From the NCBI GenBank assembly GCA_033977485.1, contig CM066990.1:11577001-11641000 (forward strand): DNA of 64,000 nucleotides. The letters run 5' to 3'. The stretch is from Hydrangea macrophylla. Lineage: Eukaryota; Streptophyta; Magnoliopsida; Cornales; Hydrangeaceae. Every line of letters starts with the position of its first letter. Within the stretch, counting starts at the first letter, position 1. Positions 1 to 12,369 of this stretch are shown here, in pieces. A program made the translations under genes and the position numbers. Below the pieces are notes generated by a model. The model was not told the DNA's origin. It saw only the letters and a program-made list of their open reading frames with translations, and searched no databases.

Positions 1-1980
1 GCCTTTCAGGAATTAAAGGAGAGGTTGACCTCAGCGCCAGTGCTAGCCATACCCAAGAGCGGTGAACAGTACACTATCTACAGTGACGCTTCATATCAAG
101 GACTAGGATGTGTACTCATGCAGAATGGTCAGGTGATCGCTTACGGATCTAGGCAATTAAAGCCACATGAATTAAACTACCCTATGTACGATTTGGAATT
201 GGCTGCAATTGTCTTTGCACTCAAAATTTGGAGGCACTATATCTACGGAGAGAAGCTCGACTTGTTTAGCGATCACAAAAGCTTGAAATACCTGTTCTCA
301 CAAAAGGATTTAAACATGAGACAACGACGTTGGATGGAGCTACTTAAGGACTACGACTTAAATTTGCAATACCACCCCGGTAAGGCAAATGTAGTCGCAG
401 ATGCTCTAAGCAGAAAACTCCAAAGGTTAATCGCCTCATTTTTAATCAGGGAATGGAAAGCCTTAGAAGCTTTAACAGAATTTGACTTCCAGACTACAAG
501 ACCAGGTATTGGACGACCTTTTGGATGTCTTATGGTGCAGCCAACCCTCATTAACCGAATACTTGAAGCTCAAAAGAAGGACGAAGGATTGAGGAAATGG
601 TTTGAGAAGGCGAAAGCAAAGGATCCAACTTAATGGAATATTGGAACAGACAGGGCATTCAGATGTAAGGACAGGTTATGTGTACCCAACACGGATAATT
701 TGAGGAAAGACATTTTGAATGAAGCCCACAAGTCAAGGATGACTATACACCCCGGCGGAACCAAGATGTACAAAGACTTAAAAAGGAACTTTTGGTGGGA
801 AGGCATGAAGAGAGAAGTCGCGGAATATGTAGCAAAATGCCCTACTTGCCAGCAAGTCAAGGCGGAACATCAACGACCTCCAGGATTACTACAACCTCTA
901 CCAGTCCCAGAATGGAAATGGGAGCATATCACCATGGATTTTGTTATGGGATTGCCAAGATCCCAGCAGAACCATGATGCCATTTGGGCAGTTGTTGATC
1001 GACTGACCAAATCAGCCCATTTTATTGCATATAATATGACCTATCCTGTTGAGAAGATGAGTCGACTTTATCTGCAACAGGTTGTGCGGTTACATGGGGT
1101 ACCGATGTCAATAGTATCAGATCGAGATTCGAGATTCACCGCCGGATTTTGGGAGAGTCTTCAGAAAGCGATGGGAACATCTCTGAAGTTAAGTTCTGCA
1201 TTTCATCCACAAACTGACGGACAAACAGAAAGGACGAATCAAGTAATGGAGGACATGCTTCGAGCCTGTGTATTCAATTTCGAAAGTTTGTGGGAAACTC
1301 ACTTATCGTTGGTTGAGTTTGCTTATAACAACAGTTTTCATTCGAGCATAGGGATGGCACCATTTGAAGCACTATATGGAAGGCTGTGCCGATCACCTTT
1401 ATGTTGGGCTGAAATTGGGGATGGCAAACTATTGGGACCAGACTTAGTCCAGGAGACCAATAAAGGAATCAATATAGTAAAGGAAAGAATGAAGGCAACA
1501 CAAAGTAGATACAAGAGCTACGCGGATAAACGACGTCGAGACCTAGAATTTGAAGTGGGAGATCATGTTTACCTGAAAGTTTCCCCGGTTCGAGGCGTGG
1601 TAAGGTTTGGACAGAAGAAGGGAAAGCTATCGCCACGCTACATTGGACCGCTTGAAATTATGGATTGCGTAGGAAAAGTCGCCTATAGATTGGCGTTACC
1701 ACCCAAGATGTCGGGAGTTCATAACGTATTCCATGTAAGCATGCTAAGGAAATGTCTTCATAACCCGGCACACGAGATCGACTTCAAAGATATCGAAGTA
1801 AATGACAATGCTACATTCATTGAAGGACCTGTAAAGATTCTGGATCATGGAATCAAGAAGTTGAGAAACAAAGAGATTCCGCTGGTAAAGATTCAGTGGA
1901 ATCACAATGACGAAGGAGAAGTCTCTTGGGAGCTGGAATCGGAAATGCGAGAAAAATTTCCTTTCCTTTTTAGTGCCTAG
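1..1980 (+). pseudogene. Ty3/gypsy chromovirus pol, 3' part: RNase H, integrase, chromodomain
   Basis: The reading frame is open from base 1, so the RT part lies left of the window. It encodes RNase H (YSDAS, the E of DLELAA, FSDHKS, then ADALSR) and, from about 700, integrase: an HHCC finger (HKSR...H...CPTC), then catalytic D in MDFVMG, D in VSDRDS and E in DGQTERTNQ. A chromodomain-like tail (EGPVKILDHG ... VKIQWNHNDEGEVSWE) ends at the TAG at 1978. The tail and the integrase wording fit the Tekay/Del chromovirus clade. One in-frame TAA at 631-633, between RNase H and integrase, is the only break I see, so this copy decayed recently. The product would reverse-transcribe and integrate the element; the chromodomain would target it to chromatin. 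Confidence 0.93.
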
Positions 1981-2013
1981 ATAGCTCAGATTTCGAGAAC
2001 GAAATCCTGTAAT

Positions 2014-2026
2014 AGGTGGTAGAAGA
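2014..2026 (+). other. Polypurine tract of the chromovirus
   Basis: AGGTGGTAGAAGA lies directly before the LTR start TGTAATACC and 33 bases after the pol stop. Purine-rich tracts at this position prime plus-strand DNA synthesis. Confidence 0.7.
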
Positions 2027-2321
2027 TGTAATACCTGTAATTTTCTTTTCTTTAATAATAATAGTTTCCGAAATTTTTTGGCATTTGACTGTCTAACTTT
2101 ATATTATTATTTTAATATTGAGATGATTTTGACGTATCATAAGATTACTGACTAGACTGTAGTAACCATACCGACTCGACCGTAATTAGAATTAACTTAG
2201 TCCCGTACTTGGACCCGGACATTAGAAATTATACCCGTCTGCACGTAAACCGAGATCAACACGGATAACGAGGAACTTATGCACGCAAACCGAGAAAGTA
2301 GCATGCAACCCAAGGTGGGCC

Positions 2322-2416
2322 CCACATGGTTGGCCACATGGAAGCTACATGCAACCCCATTGACACATGTCACTACCCCATGTGACACTTGTCCACTTGT
2401 TGGACACATGGCATGG
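2322..2416 (+). promoter_or_regulatory. CACATG/CATGTG motif cluster before the LTR TATA box
   Basis: About seven copies of CACATG or CATGTG lie within 95 bases, including CCACATGG and ACATGTCA-type self-complementary forms. They sit 40-135 bases upstream of the TATA box. These are E-box cores (CANNTG), which bHLH factors can bind; use in this element is an inference. Confidence 0.6.
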
Positions 2417-2456
2417 CATATAACCATGCAAATGACACCTAGCACTTGGGTTTTTC

Positions 2457-2464
2457 TATATATA
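2457..2464 (+). promoter_or_regulatory. Likely TATA box of the chromovirus LTR
   Basis: TATATATA lies about 430 bases into the LTR and just after the CACATG cluster, the position expected for the U3 core promoter. Confidence 0.5.
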
Positions 2465-3889
2465 CATGCCTATATCATACATTACCCTCTCTTACTCTTC
2501 ATAATCTGCATTTAGAGAGGAAGTTAGGAGACTTGCATGTCCATGAGAAAAATAGAAGAGAAGAAAGAGGATTAGAAGAGGAGGAAGAAGAAGATTCCAT
2601 CACTTGAAGCTTGTGTCCAAGCTTCCTAAGCTCTAATCCAAAGCCCAAGCTCAATTTTAAGTTTAAGTGAGTATTCTAACTCAGTTTAGAACCTATGTAG
2701 TATGTAGTAATGTTTATTATGTGCTTGATGTTGATAGTTTGAGAGATCCATGCCATGCAAGATAAATTTTCAAATCTGGGAAGCAGAAACTTCCAGCAGA
2801 GTGTTGTTTAGTAAAACAAACATTTCGAGTAGTAAACATATGGTAATGAGGCTAGGGTTTTTTGTGGAGAAAGCTAACTCATTTATCTACAAATAACGCT
2901 TCTACAGCTCAATCTGAAAATCAATTCTTCATAGGTGAAATGTACATGCAACGAAGTACTTTAAATCTGAGAAACAGAAACCTATAGCAGAATGTAGTTT
3001 AGTAAAATGAGTGTTTCAAGCAGCTCCGAAATCTGAATTAAGCTAGGTTGTTTTATGGAGAAAGCTAACTCATTTATCTACAAATAACGCTTTTATAGCC
3101 TGGTCTAAAAATGACTCCTTCATAGGTGAAATGCACATGTAACGCAGTACTATAAATCTGGGACAAAGCAGTCCGAAAATACAGAAATGTCTAAGTAAAA
3201 TAAATATTTTGAGTAGCTCAAAAATGTAATTGAAGCTAGATTTTTTTTGTACATGAAGCTAATCTAATTATCTACAATGTTCTAGTTTTGAGTTTGATCT
3301 ACAAATCAATTTATCATGCCCAAATAAATCATATCAATTCAGTCGATATAGTAAAATTAATTCCTGGCAGATTGTATAACTACTTGTATGATGTGTTTAT
3401 TATTGATGCTTGCTTTCCGGTACCTATGTGGTTATGGATATCTTGTGTTATGGTAGTACTATCGCGTATATGAGTATGTTAAGGGTTTCATCTATATGGT
3501 TATTGATATCAAATCCATGTTATAGATCCACGAGCTACACGCTAGGTTTCCGTTGTTATGAATATAATGTGATGACCATAGAGAGTTCATACCCAAGCTA
3601 TGAGTATGTTGTACGGCATGATTATTGCGTTGATAGTGATTGGATAAGTTTCCATTGTAAGTATATTACGACATAAAACAGGATGACGGATGTATAAACG
3701 TAACTTCGAAAGTATATTCGGAAGTCCTTTAATGAACTACATTCCGAAAAGAGTGACGAATGCGCGGTCGGGAAAACGTAAGGGTCGGTTATGCTATGTT
3801 AGAAGCAGATTATGGTAAGGATAATTGTCGGATAGGTAATCTGGGCAGCGGAGATCAGGATAGTAAGAAAAAGGGATGTGTTGTTGAGT

Positions 3890-4790
3890 TGTGACGCGGT
3901 GATTCTTTGAGTGAATACTCCTTTCGGTTCTTCGTGATGGAATGGATGTTCTTGCACTCCGTAAACGCTTCGGTTCTTCGTGATGGAGAAGCGGTGATTC
4001 TTTGAGTAAAGACTCCTTTCGGTTCTTCGTTACAAAATGGATGTTCTTGTACTCCGTAACGCTTTCGGTTCTTTGTGACGAAGCGGTGATTCTTTGAGTG
4101 AAGACTCCTTTCGGTTCTTCGTGATGGAATGGATGTTCTTGCACTCCGTAAACGCTTCAGTTCTTCGTGATGGAGAAGCGGTGATTCTTTGAGTAAAGAT
4201 TCCTTTCGATTCTTCGTGACGAAATGGATGTTCTTGTACTCCGTAACGCATTCGGTTCTTCGTGACGAAGCGGTGATTGTTTGAGTGAAGACTCCTTTCG
4301 GTTCTTCGTGATGGAATGGATGTTCTTGCACTCCGTAAACGCTTCAGTTCTTCGTGATGGAGAAGCAGTGATTCTTTGAATAAAGACTCCTTTCGGTTCT
4401 TCATGACGAAATGGATTTTCTTGTTCTCCGTAACGCTTTCGGTTCTTCGTGATGGAATGGATGTTCTTGCACTCCGTAAACGCTACAGTTTTTCGTGATG
4501 GAGAAGCGGTGATTCTTTGCGTAAAGACTCCTTCCGGTTCTTAGTGATGGGATGGATGTTCTTGCACTCCGTAAACGCTTCGTTCTTCGTGATGGAGAAG
4601 CGGTAATTCTTTGAGTAAAGACTCCTTTCGGTTCTTCGTGACGAAATGGATGTTCTTATACTCCGTAACGCTTTCGGCTCATCGTGACGAAGCGGTGATT
4701 CCTTGAGTGAAGACTCCTTTCGGTTCTTCGTGACGAATTGGATGTTCTTGCACTCCTTAACACTTTGGTTCTTCGTGACGAAGTGGTTGA
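3890..4790. repeat. Minisatellite in the chromovirus LTR
   Basis: About 0.9 kb of tandem repeats has a basic unit near 93 bases. Two alternating variants, with GATGGAGAAGCGG or GACGAAGCGG, suggest a higher-order unit near 187 bases. Each unit has the phrases GGTTCTTCGTGA and GATGTTCTTGCACTCCGTAA. The core CTTCGTGACGAAG is a near-perfect palindrome. Long minus-strand ORFs here are by-products of the repetition. Confidence 0.85.
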
Positions 4791-6144
4791 TGAAAGATGT
4801 TTTTGGTTGATGAAAGATGTTTCGGTTGACGAAGGATGTTTTGGTTGATGAAAGATGGTTTGGTTAGCAAGAGATACTTTGGGTTTGTAAATGACGTCGG
4901 ATGTTAGAAATGAATGATAGTGGCGTTAAGAATATCGAGACGAGTTTTCTCAATTGGACGTTTTCTTTTCGAATACGTGGTTAGGTATGTTGGTAGTTAT
5001 GGCCCAATGGTGAGAACGCAAAGATCTTAAAAGATATGTTAAAAAAATAATAAGGGTATCTTTGTTGTGCTTTACTATATACGTTCCATTTGATTTAGCT
5101 TACTCACTCAACTTTCATAAGCTGACGACGTTCATGTCGCTGGACATTCCCATGTCCTGCTTATCCAGGTAACGAGTACACGGGTTATGATGCTACGCAA
5201 GCGGAGAACGTGGAGGAAGAGTACACCGAAGATGGCTATGGATATACTTGTTAGAGAGAAGACTAGTGGCTGTCTTTGGTGGAAAGCTCTATCAGAAGAC
5301 TTATTATAGCTTTTGTAAGGCCCTAGAGCCATAAGATTCTGATGTATCTACCATGATGTAATAGTTAACTAGTACTGTGGCCTTTTGATGCGAACCTCAA
5401 TAACTTGTATTGAGACCCAACAACAAAATTGACATGTTTACCCAGAAAAGCTAAAATCAGATTGTTGTGATAGTGAACCCGTGACCCAACGCTTATAAAG
5501 AGACGCAAACCACGGGTATTCCAAAGATTAGTGAAGACGCCACAATCAGATGCGGAAGGCTGATTGATAAGTCATGGTGTGTGAAGACGCCACAATCAGA
5601 TGCGAAAGGCTGATTGATAAGTCAAAAATTGTGTTCTGTGAAGAACAAGGGGGAGGAGCAAAGCTCAACTTCAGAATTGTGTTTAATCCATTATATAAAT
5701 CTGCCCATACAAAAGAGTATATATAGGATTGGAACAACCCTCCAACCATAGGGATAAATGCAAGTTGTTGGAACAACCCTCCAACCATAGGAAATACATG
5801 CAAGTAGTTGGAACATCCTCCCAACCATAGGAAATAAAGCTACCACGTTTTTTAACATAGACTTATACAAAAAAGTAGTTTAACTCATTAAAAACACATA
5901 GAAACATGAACAAACTCCCAACTACCAACTATAAAACATAAATAGCCATATCTTGGAAGTTATATTCAGCCCATTATTCTTCCACATGCATAAATATGAT
6001 TAGGAAATATAATCAGCCCTATCTTCTTCAAATTTATGCCCAATTAATAAGATCAACCCAAAAAAATGCAACCTTGATCTTCTTTGATTCTCCATTTATA
6101 ATCAGCCCAATTCAGCCCATTAAGTGCTTCCTTGATTCTCATCA

Positions 6145-6163
6145 TTCTCCCTCTCTTCAAAGG
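6145..6163 (-). other. Polypurine tract of the miniature element (second at 7260-7278)
   Basis: On the minus strand CCTTTGAAGAGAGGGAGAA directly precedes the LTR start TGATGAG, as expected for plus-strand priming. Confidence 0.7.
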
Positions 6164-7596
6164 ATTCGTCCTCGAATCCATGCAAAGGAAATGCATGATA
6201 AAATTTTTTTTTTTTGAAGTGCACGACTCAACACAAAAAAAAAAAATCATACTTTTTTTTTGGTAACTCTTTGTGCACGACACAATACAACAAGAATAAG
6301 AACACGAACAAGAACAAGATATGAAGAACACAACGATCAAAATATATTTTTTTAAGAACACGATGACACAGAACATAAAAAAAAGATCAGATTTTTTTTT
6401 TTTGAGAATTATTTTTTTTAAGAACACGATGACACAAACAAAGACACAAAAACAAAATGGATAGATAATCTGATTTTAGAGCCTGAGCTTTGATACCAAA
6501 TGATGCGAACCTCAATAACTTGTATTGAGACCCAACAACAAAATTGACATGTTTACCCAGAAAAGCTAAAATCAGATTGTTGTGATAGTGAACCCGTGTC
6601 CCAACGCTTATAAAGAGACGCAAACCACGGGTATTCCAAAGATTAGTGAAGACGCCACAATCAGATGCGGAAGGCTGATTGATAAGTCATGGTGTGTGAA
6701 GACGCCACAATCAGATGCGAAAGGCTGATTGATAAGTCAAAAATTGTGTTCTGTGAAGAACAAGGGGGAGGAGCAAAGCTCAACTTCAGAATTGTGTTTA
6801 ATCCATTATATAAATCTGCCCATACAAAAGAGTATATATAGGATTGGAACAACCCTCCAACCATAGGGATAAATGCAAGTTGTTGGAACAACCCTCCAAC
6901 CATAGGAAATAAATGCAAGTAGTTGGAACATCCTCCCAACCATAGGAAATAAAGCTACCACGTTTTTTAACATAGACTTATACAAAAAAGTAGTTTAACT
7001 CATTAAAAACACATAGAAACATGAACAAACTCCCAACTACCAACTATAAAACATAAATAGCCATATCTTGGAAGTTATATTCAGCCCATTATTCTTCCAC
7101 ATGCATAAATATGATTAGGAAATATAATCAGCCCTATCTTCTTCAAATTTATGCCCAATTAATAAGATCAACCCAAAAAAATGCAACCTTGATCTTCTTT
7201 GATTCTCCATTTATAATCAGCCCAATTCAGCCCATTAAGTGCTTCCTTGATTCTCATCATTCTCCCTCTCTTCAAAGGATTCGTCCTCGAATCCATGCAA
7301 AGGAAATGCATGATAAAATTTTTTTTTTTTGAAGTGCACGACTCAACACAAAAAAAAAAAATCATACTTTTTTTTTTGGTAACTCTTTGTGCACGACACA
7401 ATACAACAAGAATAAGAACACGAACAAGAACAAGATATGAAGAACACAACGATCAAAATATATTTTTTTAAGAACACGATGACACAGAACATAAAAAAAA
7501 GATCAGATTTTTTTTTTTTGAGAATTATTTTTTTTAAGAACACGATGACACAAACAAAGACACAAAAACAAAATGGATAGATAATCTGATTTTAGA

Positions 7597-7616
7597 GCCT
7601 GAGATTTGATACCAAA
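7597..7616 (-). other. Primer-binding site of the miniature element (second at 6481-6500)
   Basis: On the minus strand TTTGGTATCAAATCTCAGGC follows the LTR end directly; at 6481-6500 the copy reads TTTGGTATCAAAGCTCAGGC. TGGTATCA plus a CAGG tail matches the initiator-Met tRNA type of plant primer-binding site. Confidence 0.75.
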
Positions 7617-8548
7617 TGATGCGAACCTCAATAACTTGTATTGAGACCCAACAACAAAATTGACATGTTTACCCAGAAAAGCTAAAATCAGATTGTTGTG
7701 ATAGTGAACCCGTGACCCAACGCTTATAAAGAGACGCAAACCACGGGTATTCCAAAGATTAGTGAAGACGCCACAATCAGATGCGGAAGGCTGATTGATA
7801 AGTCATGGTGTGTGAAGACGCCACAATCAGATGCGAAAGGCTGATTGATAAGTCAAAAATTGTGTTCTGTGAAGAACAAGGGGGAGGAGCAAAGCTCAAC
7901 TTCAGAATTGTGTTTAATCCATTATATAAATCTGCCCATACAAAAGAGTATATATAGGATTGGAACAACCCTCCAACCATAGGGATAAATGCAAGTTGTT
8001 GGAACAACCCTCCAACCATAGGAAATAAATGCAAGTAGTTGGAACATCCTCCCAACCATAAGAAATAAAGCTACCACGTTTTTTAACATAGACTTATACA
8101 AAAAAGTAGTTTAACTCATTAAAAACACATAGAAACATGAACAAACTCCCAACTACCAACTATAAAACATAAATAGCCATATCTTGGAAGTTATATTCAG
8201 CCCATTATTCTTCCACATGCATAAATATGATTAGGAAATATAATCAGCCCTATCTTCTTCAAATTTATGCCCAATTAATAAGATCAACCCAAAAAAATGC
8301 AACCTTGATCTTCTTTGATTCTCCATTTATAATCAGCCCAATTCAGCCCATTAAGTGCTTCCTTGATTCTCATCACCTTTCTTTGTAATATATCAACGTG
8401 AGCAGATGTTGGTTTTATCCTTTTGGTTACGTTGTTTAATATTATTATTTGGTCACGGACAAATCGGTACTGCAACCAGTCACGTGCCTCAGGGTCCAAG
8501 ATGAAAATTTTAAATTTTTCCATATTTTGGCTACGCCGGGGCGTGACA

Positions 8549-9560
8549 AACACAAACTGAGAAGAGAGCCAAAACAGCATATATAGGCTACGATAGGGAC
8601 CTTAAGAAGTCAATAAGGAATATGTTTCCTTTTGGAATTAGGAAACCCTAATTCGAAAATAATCAGATTCCTATTTTCAAAAATTATAATTCATACCACT
8701 AAAGAATTATAATTGCATTCCTACCCTTATCTCAAAAACTTATTTCGAGATCCATATTATTAAATGCTTATTATCTCCTCACGTTAAGATTACAGATATC
8801 CATTAATTAAATATAATTACTAACAATCATATTTAATTACTCTCTTAAAATTCCTTGAGATCCTCTGCTTGACTTATCTGATATGTCGTATACAAAATCC
8901 ACCTGCAGGGTTTGAAATAATCAAAACTTATAAGCTTCCTCAAGGGGATGTCATCAATCCCAAAATTGAGACATGGATTGCATCATTAATTAATATCCAC
9001 CACACATTTAATATTGTCACCCAATCTAATGAGATATTGACCCATTTAAGGATCTCACCATTTTAATGATGAAAGTGTAAATATCAAATGTACGTGTCTA
9101 TAAATTAACTTAGGATTTAGAGCATAAGCACTCATAATAGCCATGAGGTATTAATTATCTTATAAGTCAGTACAAAGATAATTATCCCAAGTCGGTCCCG
9201 TTTAATACACAAAGTGTACCAGTATAGTGAGTTGAAACTGTACCGTTTCCCGCAGTTAAGACAAACCTACTGCATTACCATATTGTAGTCCTACCAATAG
9301 TGTGTCTAATCCCATCTAAGACTATAAACCAAAATCTTACATTCTACAAGATCCAACGATTTGATCTTTCGTGTGTAAGTCGAACTCTACACCCCAAACC
9401 TCCTATTATGTAGAATGAGAGACACATATGCACAATATTAAATAAATGATATAATGCAAACAATGCCCACACAGATTCTCATAAAAATGGAATGATTGAT
9501 TTTATTAAAATAATAAATCAACTATGTAAAGCATGGCTTTTAGTATATATATACCTAACA
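8549..9560. repeat. Right part of an LTR, same family as the solo LTR at 13760-15077
   Basis: From about 8553 to the terminal CCTAACA the sequence aligns base for base, with scattered changes, to 14065-15077. Shared phrases include AACTGAGAAGAGAGCC and GAGATATTGACCCATTTAAG. The left part of this LTR must lie beyond the left end of the window, because the chromovirus inserted into it. The ORF at 8869-9066 has a diverged counterpart at 14394-14582 and is probably not a gene. Confidence 0.8.
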
Positions 9561-9660
9561 AGAGAGAGAGAGAGAGAGAGAGAGAGGAGACTAAGAGAGA
9601 GAAAGTGGGTCTTTGCTTTTCAAATTAAAGTGACGCCTAGGAGAGATTGAGGCATGGGTG
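9561..9660. repeat. (AG)n microsatellite and flank
   Basis: A run of about 12 AG dinucleotides (9561-9586) is followed by purine-rich DNA that contains no gene and ends at the left TSD (gggtg, 9656-9660) of the next solo LTR. Confidence 0.75.
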
Positions 9661-12073
9661 TGTCACGCCTTGGAGTAGCTAAAATAGTAAAAATTAAAAC
9701 AATTTCGCTTTTGGGTTCGTAGGCCTGTGGCAAGTTCAATATCTCATGATTGTACTCAACAAAAGAACTGATAACATAAATAACAAACATCAGTAAGAAG
9801 CATGGTAGTCTAGGCGTACTAGAATATAAAGCATCAGAGTCTTAAGTAGCTCATTATTATAGTACAAAGAAAAGAGAGGGAAAGAAAAAAAAGAAAAAAA
9901 AAAGAAATCAGTATCTTGGGCGAGAGCTAATAGTCTTCGACTTTCGCTAACTAGCTCGTGAAGCCGTGGCCCTCCTCAGCGTATTATTCTTTCAAAAACT
10001 TTGCTTTTGCAAGATCTGGAGGTTTGATTGTCCAGGACATAAAATTCGTCAACTTTACTACAAGTTGAGTGAGTAAACCTACTACACTTGAGCAGGCTCA
10101 GAAAAACATTGTTAATCATGTTGATAAGTAAAATTGTTCTCTTTAGTATACTTTTGAAAATATCCATGTTACGTCTTACTGGTCTCGAGCTCGATGTGTT
10201 ATGTTATGTTGGGGACTACCTTGGCGATACTTGTACTTGAGAACACAATTGACACTAACCGACTGATCTTTTTGGACTATTGGTCCAATCAATACTGACA
10301 TGATAATCCACTTTAAACCACAGGTTCAATCTTTCACAAAATTGACATACTTTGGATCATTGATCCAATCTTTGGACTATATGCCCAATCTTTCGCCAAC
10401 TTGACTCTTTGCATGCATCCGGCACAAGTGTCGTTGGCCTGAATATTGTTGCCTTAAGACCGTTAGGTTACCCTCTTATCATCGTTGCCTTACGGCCTTC
10501 TCTTGATATCGTCGCCTTATGGCCTATGGTAACTCCATCTTATTCATTCAGCCGTGGGTAATTTGTCATCGTCGCCTTACGGCCTTATATTAACATCGTC
10601 GCCTAACGACCTATTAGCCATCTCACAACTAATCACATTAGTACTAGCAAGGTACCATCACACGTGCCACTATAACATTCACGATAGATTAATTGATCAT
10701 ACATGAATACTCTTGCCAGCGTCGCCCATATGGCCACGGTGACATCTCGATGACATCACAGAACTCATTATTCTATATGAAAGGAAACACAAGTACTAAA
10801 TTGACGAATAGGATCGCCTCATTTACATTCCTATTATCGTAACTTATGCGTCAAAACTAGTGTGCGCGGTATAAGTCGTTAATTCGCATTATTCATAGAT
10901 TTTTTGTACTTAAGTTCGTCTCATGACATTCTTGTATCTCACACATATACGTCTACTAGATTCATCCTTTACTTACTATAGAAAATATGTACATTTTGAA
11001 GTAAGTTTGAGCAATCGGGTTTGTAATCTGCAGGATTCCTTCCTATTACCTTATATAAAAATGTGCATTTAGAAAGTACGACTCGAATGGCACAAGATAC
11101 AGCTTCCATCGATCGCATGCAAGCATATAAAGCAAGAATATCTCAAGGTACAAGTTTCACAACTCATAGTGTAACCAATATACCATGGATTAACATAAAA
11201 CTAACATTCAATAACTCATTCTTCAAGGTACTGCTGAACTCGAGCACTCAGGATTCACGATCGCTCAGGCTTGGCCTGCTCGTTGGGCTCGAGCTCTCGC
11301 GCTTGGTTCGAGCGCTCGGGTTTTGTCAGTTTAGAACTGTAACAGTTTTAGTAACTCATATAATCAAGCTTTCATCTTCGTATATGTCACATGCATGAGT
11401 TTAAATCATCCATATAACTTATAAAAGCATGTTAGTGAGTGAGTAGGAGTACTCACTTAAGATCTAAATGATCTGGATGGTGAAAATGATGAAGAAAGTA
11501 TGTGATGATCTTCAAATAACTTCAATGTAATCTCAATTAGAGTTGATCCTCTTCTATGCTCCTTCTAAACTTGATAATCCAGCTCCTTCAGCTCCAGAAT
11601 CTTCAAATGCATGCAATGTGTGTGTTTGTCTGCATATAAATGGTTGGATGATGAATTTGAAAGGACGTGCAAGGTGAAATGCAAGAAGAAAAAGAAGATT
11701 TCTCAGGAACACTTTCTTTCTAATAGCTCTCTCTGTTTCTCAGACTTGTAAACAAAATAAATGCATAGAAGGCTGGGTATTTATAGAGTTTTGAGACCCC
11801 AGGGGTAAAATAGTCTTACACATGTTTTTAGCTCGAGCGCTCACACAAGCTCGAGCTCTCCCGTCCTGAGCGTTCCAGCGCCTCGGGCACTCGGGGCTCC
11901 TACTGCACATAACCTTCTATTGTTTTAAGAATTCATAAGTTAAGGAAAGAAACATTCATTAGAACTAATCATCAAACTTAATCCATACGCAATCATATCT
12001 ATCATATATGAATACAGAAATACTGAAATATATCCATATACAGATAAATAAAAGTAAATGGGCCGGTGTTATA
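9661..12073 (-). mobile_element. Solo LTR, Ty3/gypsy type, minus strand
   Basis: This 2413-bp sequence reads TGTCACGCC...GTGTTATA on the plus strand and is flanked by gggtg (9656-9660 and 12074-12078). Read on the minus strand it starts TATAACACC and ends GGCGTGACA, like gypsy LTRs of this genome. There is no internal region, so it arose by recombination between two LTRs. It contains repeated CGTCGCCTTACGGCC-type phrases (10430-10615), a minus-strand TATAAATA at 11779-11786 and two GCTCGAGC clusters. No gene is seen in it. Confidence 0.88.
11831..11900 (-). promoter_or_regulatory. Palindromic GCTCGAGC cluster upstream of the minus-strand TATA box
   Basis: Units such as GCTCGAGCGCTC and GCTCGAGCTCTC repeat every 18-19 bases. 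The cluster ends about 45 bases upstream (minus strand) of TATAAATA at 11779-11786. A second cluster of the same motif at 11239-11320 lies about 0.5 kb downstream of the TATA box. Confidence 0.75.
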
Positions 12074-12078
12074 GGGTG

Positions 12079-12369
12079 GAAGGGCAAAAATAAAGAGCAT
12101 ATAGAGTATATGTACGGGAGAGCAAAAGCTAGTGTGAGTGACTTATGGACCGTTTGATGATGATCTAAGGGGTTCTAGTTGTCTGAGCCCCTCAAACTTC
12201 AATACCGGATATTATATAGATATGGCAGATCATCTTTTGTGATATCTTGGATGTTCTCTTGTTTGTACTTGATATACTTGCAATTTTATAATATATCATG
12301 CTCTCCATTTTCTTAGCTTTGATGTTTTTTCCCTGAGAAAATTTTCAACTAATCAATAGATCTTTATCT
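12079..12369. other. Unassigned DNA before a decayed gag
   Basis: AT-rich sequence without a recognisable gene. After removing the solo LTR it joins 9561-9655. It may be the leader of the decayed chromovirus that follows, but I see no PBS. Confidence 0.4.

Larger units (their letters stand above)
5386..8375 (-). mobile_element. Tandem miniature LTR retrotransposon: three LTRs, two internal segments
   Basis: Three near-identical 759-bp LTRs (5386-6144, 6501-7259, 7617-8375) alternate with two internal segments (6145-6500, 7260-7616). The period is 1115-1116 bp. The whole block is flanked by ccttt (5381-5385 and 8376-8380), so it lies in the host LTR as one insertion. On the minus strand each LTR starts TGATGAGAATC and ends GCATCA. 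A primer-binding site and a polypurine tract sit at the two internal junctions. There is no gag or pol, so it is a non-autonomous TRIM-like element. The minus-strand phrase DSRTNPLKRGRMM across the PPT/LTR junction resembles the C-terminal end of Ty3/gypsy pol and points to its parent lineage. Confidence 0.88.
2027..8548 (+). repeat. 3' LTR of the chromovirus, split by a nested element
   Basis: The LTR starts TGTAATACC after the polypurine tract and ends GGGGCGTGACA at 8548. Without the insertion at 5386-8380 it is about 3.5 kb. It holds a CACATG motif cluster, a TATA box near 2457 and a minisatellite. The partner 5' LTR lies outside the window, so neither the TSD nor the exact right end can be tested here. 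Small ORFs inside it look like chance reading frames. Confidence 0.8.

Noticed and set aside
631..633. Programmed stop readthrough in the chromovirus pol
   Set aside because: The stop lies between RNase H and integrase, where related elements have a continuous frame. A single nonsense mutation is simpler, and other elements here also carry single stops at unrelated positions.
3794..4404. Three overlapping minus-strand ORFs of 116-158 codons
   Set aside because: They consist of the minisatellite unit read in different frames (repeated HHEEPK/SRRTE-like peptides) and have no domain.
5996..7471. Repeated small ORFs (73-124 codons) in the miniature element
   Set aside because: They recur because the sequence is triplicated, differ by frameshifts in poly-T runs and resemble no protein except the pol-tail relic on the minus strand.
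8869..9066. Small protein shared with 14394-14582
   Set aside because: Both lie in copies of one non-coding LTR and differ at several residues without conserved motifs.
10400..10620. CRISPR-like array in the solo LTR (CGTCGCCTTACGGCC phrases)
   Set aside because: Repeat length and spacing are irregular, repeats diverge, and the context is a plant LTR.
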